Source of the DNA: Hanamia caeni
GTDB taxonomy: Bacteria; Bacteroidota; Bacteroidia; Chitinophagales; Chitinophagaceae
Length of the DNA stretch: 64,000 nucleotides
Reading direction: 5' to 3'
Assembly (NCBI RefSeq): GCF_003721595.1
Contig: NZ_RJJR01000011.1
Span: 1-64,000, forward strand
Under the pieces are notes generated by a model, which made no database searches, was not told the DNA's origin, and saw only the letters and a program-made list of their open reading frames with translations. The position numbers were made by a program, and so were the translations under genes. Every line of letters begins with the position of its first letter. Position 1 is the first letter of the stretch. Positions 60,105 through 64,000 of the stretch are shown piece by piece.

Positions 60105-60727
60105 TCAGCAGTACAGTATTTGGCAAAAGCCATGAGAAAATTCATGCCAAATTGATGGCTTTTTTCCGGGTGAAATTGTGCACCAAAAATGTTGTCCTGG
60201 TGGAACGCCACCGGGAACTCATAACCATATTTACAGGTAGCCGTTACAATATCATTGTTGCAAATTAAATGATACGAATGAGCAAAATAAAACTGCAGTT
60301 CGTTGTTGATCATGGGGAAAAATGAATCGTTATCCTTTTGAACGTGTATGTCATTCCATCCCATATGCGGAATTCTAATATTTTTCAGGTCATCGTCAAA
60401 TTTAAATTTGATACAATTTCCATTAATCCAATTTAATCCACTTAAGGTTCCCTCTTCGCTTCCCCTTGTCATCATTTGCATGCCAAGACAAATTCCAAGA
60501 ACCGGTAAATTGTCTGCAATTACTTTTTTGTCCACAACTTCTCTTAATCCTGATTCATTAAGCAGAGTCATTCCATAATCAAACGATCCTACTCCTGGTA
60601 AGATCAGTTTTGTAGCCTTTTCAATGTCTGAAGGAGTTTTTGCTAAAAAAGCATCAACACTAATATGCTTCAGCATATTTAGGATAGATCCCACATTTCC
60701 TACTCCATAATCGATAATTCCAATCAT
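60101..60727 (-). CDS. hisH2: HisH2-like glutamine amidotransferase subunit
   Basis: The 208-residue class I glutaminase begins MIGIIDYGVGNVGSILNML. It has the nucleophile in LGICLGMQMM and the His-Glu pair in GAQFHPEKSHQFG, so the catalytic triad is complete. It releases ammonia for the HisF2/WbpG complex. Genuine histidine HisH is nearly indistinguishable by sequence; the role is assigned from its place between wbpG/hisF2 and a glycosyltransferase and from the altered HisF2. Confidence 0.92.
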   Translation of the reverse strand: MIGIIDYGVGNVGSILNMLKHISVDAFLAKTPSDIEKATKLILPGVGSFDYGMTLLNESGLREVVDKKVIADNLPVLGICLGMQMMTRGSEEGTLSGLNWINGNCIKFKFDDDLKNIRIPHMGWNDIHVQKDNDSFFPMINNELQFYFAHSYHLICNNDIVTATCKYGYEFPVAFHQDNIFGAQFHPEKSHQFGMNFLMAFAKYCTAD

Positions 60728-62103
60728 ATTTCATTTTTCGCCATAATCCTACCTGGCAAATGCGTTTGTCCTGTTATCAGATTAAGACAAATTTTTTCCA
60801 TTTTACGTACAATGTTTTTATAGTAGAACTGGCTGATTTTTGCCAGGTCGGGATGAAAATCTCCACCTACTCCACATATTACCTTCTCATATTCTGAATG
60901 TAAAAACCTTTTCAACCTTGGCAGATCTGTCTTTTCAGAAATGTGTTCACAATCTATTCCAACCTGAAGTTCTTTAACCATTTCGGAAAGCTCAGCATGT
61001 GGCACATTTCCATTTACGATCGAAATAATCGGTTTGAAAGCCTGAACATATTCGTAAAACTTTCCCGAGAGAATTCCTTGCTCTTTTTCTGTATTCCAGC
61101 TCAAAACAACGAGAATGTCTGCCGATTGCTGTAGTTTCATTGAATTCACCCTTGAGAGATATCCATGATCAATTATTATTTCCTGCATTTGATATCGTTC
61201 TGCCTGTTCGTATAGATGTAAACTGTTTTTACCCGCATAATGAACCTCAACATTACTTACAAGGATCTTTTGCTCGGAAGATAACTCAGCAAGTGCCTTG
61301 AATAACATCGACATGTCTCGCCTTCCGTTGTATAAAGCGCCGGTGTAAACGATTTTAAATTTTCGAGAGCGTTCGTTGTTTTGTTCAGGTATGTACGACA
61401 GTTCTTTTTCAAATCCATTATAAACAACGTGAACTTGTTGATTGAGAAAACTTTTTTCGCCCACCAGCTTTCTTAACATTTCCCGTTGTCCTATTGACAC
61501 TACGGTTATGGCGCTGGCTTTTTTCATCATATCGTTTTCATAATACTTGTAAATACGATTTATTATCTGGGGATAATCATCTGTTTCCATTTGGTCACGC
61601 AAATCAGAAATCCAGTGTGTTGCTTTTTTCTGTTCTACAATATAGCGCGCGGTTAAGTAGGAAGACAGCGGTCCGTAGGATGAAATGACAATATCAAAAT
61701 GTGTCTTTTGCAATTTGTCATTAATTATTCTTTTAGCCTGACGATGCCAGTCGTACTGCAACAGCAGTGTATAAAGCTGCAACCTCAAACTCCGCAATGA
61801 CGAAATTGTTTTCCCAAATCTATCCCTTTTTATTATTTTTTGTACTTTATTCGGGGATACCGGTAGACGCGTGCTAACAGATCTTTCAACACCTGACATC
61901 AACTTTAATGCTCTCTTTGAATTATTTACCCTCACGATTCGAAGGGATTGCTCAATATCGGAATCTCCAAACCGGTTAGACACACTGGTCAAAACGGTAA
62001 TAGCGTGTCCCATTTCGTGTAGATATTTAGCGAAATTGGTTACCCGCACAGCACCAATGTCGTTATTCGGATAAAATAATTTACTGCAGATTAGAATATT
62101 CAT
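60724..62103 (-). CDS. GT4-family glycosyltransferase
   Basis: The 459-residue protein from the ATG at 62103 (MNILICSKLFYPNNDIGAV) has an N-terminal GT4 domain (VTNFAKYLHEMGHAITVLTS), DIVISSYGPLSSYLTARYIVEQKKATHWISDLRDQ, and a C-terminal domain with KFKIVYTGALYNGRRDMSMLFKAL and ILSGKFYEYVQAFKPIISIV, the usual EY/E donor-binding area. It overlaps hisH2 by 4 bp and the upstream wzy-like gene by about 23 bp. The specificity is not predictable. Confidence 0.88.
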   Translation of the reverse strand: MNILICSKLFYPNNDIGAVRVTNFAKYLHEMGHAITVLTSVSNRFGDSDIEQSLRIVRVNNSKRALKLMSGVERSVSTRLPVSPNKVQKIIKRDRFGKTISSLRSLRLQLYTLLLQYDWHRQAKRIINDKLQKTHFDIVISSYGPLSSYLTARYIVEQKKATHWISDLRDQMETDDYPQIINRIYKYYENDMMKKASAITVVSIGQREMLRKLVGEKSFLNQQVHVVYNGFEKELSYIPEQNNERSRKFKIVYTGALYNGRRDMSMLFKALAELSSEQKILVSNVEVHYAGKNSLHLYEQAERYQMQEIIIDHGYLSRVNSMKLQQSADILVVLSWNTEKEQGILSGKFYEYVQAFKPIISIVNGNVPHAELSEMVKELQVGIDCEHISEKTDLPRLKRFLHSEYEKVICGVGGDFHPDLAKISQFYYKNIVRKMEKICLNLITGQTHLPGRIMAKNEI

Positions 62104-63289
62104 ATTTTTCAATAGAAACTTGTGGCTTTTTGCGGAGCCTACAGGTGTGGTACCTCAGAATGATTATTGATATTAAAACCGCGTTCCAAAGGAACTTTTT
62201 ATTGTAAGAATCAAGAAAAAAAATTACCACCATTGTTGCAATCAAAATGGCAGCAAGCAAGCCCAACTTATTTTTCAATGTTTTTCGCAGAAGTATTACC
62301 AGCGACCCGGTAAACAAAATAAAACCGACAATTCCCGTTTCAACCAGCACAATCAGAAACTGATTGTGTACACCTTTTTGAGTAATTGCCTGGAAGCTGC
62401 CGAGTCCGATTCCGAAAAGAGGCGCTTTAAAGAATTCAGAAATGGCCATTCCCCAGATCACCAATCGGTTACTTCCTTTATCCTCCTCCATTCTGCTGAT
62501 GGTAAAACGCTGCAAAATGTCCGCATCAATATAGGGAATCACGATTACAATCACCGCAGCTATAATTATCAACGTTTTAAAAATGGTAAGCGTTTTAAAA
62601 GAAGTTTGTGAACCCTGCGAATATTGGTTATTGAACAAAAGCAAAAACAACGTGCCTGCCATTGCAGAAATAAGCGCTCCTCTTGAGCCTAACATCAACA
62701 TAGCAGTGACTGGCAAACCCAAAAGAACAAAATTTAATAAAACAATCCGAGTGCTGAACAGCTTAATCCCTTCGTTATTCAAAATCTTCCATACTGAAAT
62801 AATGGTAGGAATGAGAAGCATTGCAGCCATATTGTTTGGATCTTCCATTGTACCACCGATCGATAAGGTAGCTCTGCTAAAACTTCCAAAAGTTTCCCCT
62901 TGAACAACAATAATGAGAGAGAAAATACCGGCAGCAAATTGAAAAAAAGTCAACAGCTGATCCATATCTTTTTTATTCCAAGACAGTGTGGAGGCAATGA
63001 TAACAATAAAAACCATGTTTGCCATTGCAAGAAAATAATAGGAGCCCATTTCAACGTCGACAGACCATAAAAGAGTAGCAAGTGAACAACCAAGGAAAGC
63101 GATCATATATAATAATGCCTTGTTCTTTTTAAGGTTCGGTATCATTCCCTTCTTTAACAGAATCCACAAGAAAATCAACACATATCCGAAGATCTTCAAT
63201 AAGGAACCTCCCAATGCCGTCAAACCGTACTCTACTAATGTCAGACAAATGTAAATAATAATCGATTTTTTAAGAACGTTTTCGAGCAT
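62081..63289 (-). CDS. O-antigen/capsule polymerase (Wzy-like, O-antigen ligase family)
   Basis: The 402-residue integral membrane protein from the ATG at 63289 (MLENVLKKSIIIY) has about ten hydrophobic helices and a large periplasmic loop. The region GLGSFQAITQKGVHNQFLIVLVETGIVGFILF carries the G-x-G-x-F....H-N-x-x-L motif of Wzy/WaaL-type proteins (GLGSFQ, KGVHNQFL). It polymerises repeat units or ligates the chain. The frame from 63361 would add 24 residues overlapping the upstream gene. Confidence 0.85.
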   Translation of the reverse strand: MLENVLKKSIIIYICLTLVEYGLTALGGSLLKIFGYVLIFLWILLKKGMIPNLKKNKALLYMIAFLGCSLATLLWSVDVEMGSYYFLAMANMVFIVIIASTLSWNKKDMDQLLTFFQFAAGIFSLIIVVQGETFGSFSRATLSIGGTMEDPNNMAAMLLIPTIISVWKILNNEGIKLFSTRIVLLNFVLLGLPVTAMLMLGSRGALISAMAGTLFLLLFNNQYSQGSQTSFKTLTIFKTLIIIAAVIVIVIPYIDADILQRFTISRMEEDKGSNRLVIWGMAISEFFKAPLFGIGLGSFQAITQKGVHNQFLIVLVETGIVGFILFTGSLVILLRKTLKNKLGLLAAILIATMVVIFFLDSYNKKFLWNAVLISIIILRYHTCRLRKKPQVSIEKYEYSNLQ

Positions 63290-63297
63290 TAAGTTTC

Positions 63298-64000
63298 CTA
63301 ATTCAATATGTAATTCGAAAATGTGAGATAATTTTTTTCCGCATCGAAATACGATAACCAAAAGTTGAAGGTCGATTTCTGTAAGCTCATATATGTATCC
63401 GGATCGCTCTGTTTAACCAAATAAAAATCTTTCAATGCAGCAGCAATGTCAGTAACGCTCGCTTCCCTGGGAACGAGTGTTCCTGAAATCCCATTTTTTA
63501 CAATTTCACTATTTCCACCTACGTTCCTGGCAAGACAAGGAATTCCAAAGGACATTGCCTCCATAATTGACACAGGTACTCCTTCAAAGTCGCTGGTATT
63601 CATAAACAATTCCACTCGATTTTCAATGTAGAATTTTAATATTTCAGAATTCGGTAATTGACCTTTGAACTCAAAGGAAACATTCTGCCCGGTAAGTTTG
63701 ATCTTGGCGAGATTAATAATACGGTCGTAATCGGCTCCACTGCCAAAGTGAACCCATTTGCAATGGATGTCATGCTGAATTTCTGCTAATGAATTTATTA
63801 TTAAATCCAAACGCTTCAATTGATAAATGCCGGAGCAGGAAACGAGAGTAAAGCAGCTACTTTCACTTTCTTGTGAGCTAAGATTGCTTTGTCGCTGAGT
63901 GCCAAGATAAATTACTTTTTGTTCAGCCCTTTTTTTTGCCGCCCTCCTACTCATTATCTGGTTATACTCGTCCTGTGTGTGTACCGAAATAAAGACAATT
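63298..64000 (-). CDS. GT4-family glycosyltransferase, C-terminal part (5' end beyond window)
   Basis: The frame is open to the right edge; before the internal ATG at 63954 it continues upstream as FISVHTQDEYNQI, so the true start lies outside. Visible parts are FTLVSCSGIYQLKRLDLIINSLAEI (GT4 acceptor/linker region), QLPNSEILKFYIENRVELFMNTSDFEGVPVSIMEAMSFGIPCLARNVGGNSEIVKNGISGTLV with the E-x7-E motif (EGVPVSIMEAMSFG), and a tail NFWLSYFDAEKNYLTFSNYI. Ends 8 bp before the Wzy-like gene, same operon. Confidence 0.9.
   Translation of the reverse strand, partial: IVFISVHTQDEYNQIMSRRAAKKRAEQKVIYLGTQRQSNLSSQESESSCFTLVSCSGIYQLKRLDLIINSLAEIQHDIHCKWVHFGSGADYDRIINLAKIKLTGQNVSFEFKGQLPNSEILKFYIENRVELFMNTSDFEGVPVSIMEAMSFGIPCLARNVGGNSEIVKNGISGTLVPREASVTDIAAALKDFYLVKQSDPDTYMSLQKSTFNFWLSYFDAEKNYLTFSNYILN

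Noticed and set aside
59334..60727. hisF/hisH as part of a histidine operon
   Set aside because: No other his gene is nearby, wbpG overlaps hisF2, and the two catalytic aspartates of HisF are replaced.

Overview
The window looks like chromosomal DNA from a member of the Bacteroidota, most likely Chitinophagaceae or a near relative (inference). The signs are a SusC/SusD pair with TIG-domain surface lipoproteins, a type IX secretion C-terminal sorting domain, DUF6089 and DUF6600 proteins, Bacteroidota-type -7 boxes (TAnnTTTG) upstream of several genes, and AT-rich spacers. No transposase, integrase, prophage, rRNA or CRISPR array was seen. There is one tRNA, tRNA-Leu(CAA).

Layout. 1-3610: 5' part of a very large repetitive secreted protein (minus strand) that runs off the left edge. 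4111-4376: a 30-bp minisatellite just upstream of an M28 peptidase gene. 6787-10772: a HigA-type antitoxin whose toxin partner carries an in-frame amber stop, a PaaJ/PcaF-type thiolase, rlmN and an intact higBA pair. 10843-22913: mostly housekeeping and envelope genes (aspartate kinase, coiled-coil membrane protein, class A beta-lactamase-like hydrolase, T9SS cargo protein, DUF6600 lipoprotein, tsaD, trmN6, a saccharopine dehydrogenase-like enzyme). 23438-32412: a compact polysaccharide utilisation locus (SusC, SusD, two TIG lipoproteins, GH26 endo-mannanase), probably for beta-mannan. 33231-38654: L,D-transpeptidase, SlyD-type isomerase, NamZ-type muramidase, HEPN/MNT toxin-antitoxin pair, fmt and a DUF6089 barrel protein.

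38810-64000 is a large surface-polysaccharide biosynthesis locus on the minus strand that continues past the right edge. It contains a complete CapE/CapF/CapG set for UDP-L-FucNAc. It also has WbpB, WbpI, WbpG, HisH2 and HisF2 homologues, pointing to a 2,3-diacetamido-mannuronate and its acetamidino derivative as in Pseudomonas aeruginosa O5. A PglC-type initiating transferase, a DegT aminotransferase, a GNAT acetyltransferase and a WbpM/PglF-type dehydratase could supply a bacillosamine-like first sugar. A Wzy-like polymerase, four GT4 glycosyltransferases and a secreted DUF4091 protein complete what is visible.

The most unusual signals are: (1) seven-base-period tandem repeats that fill the stop-to-start gaps around capE, wxcM-like, capF, capG and wecB, with two four-helix-bundle genes placed between such arrays; (2) a recurrent sense-oriented motif, about TTATTTGTTCGTTTACTG, just downstream of at least six stop codons; (3) the amber-truncated HigB; (4) the minisatellite; (5) a HisF2 that lacks both catalytic aspartates of the histidine enzyme.
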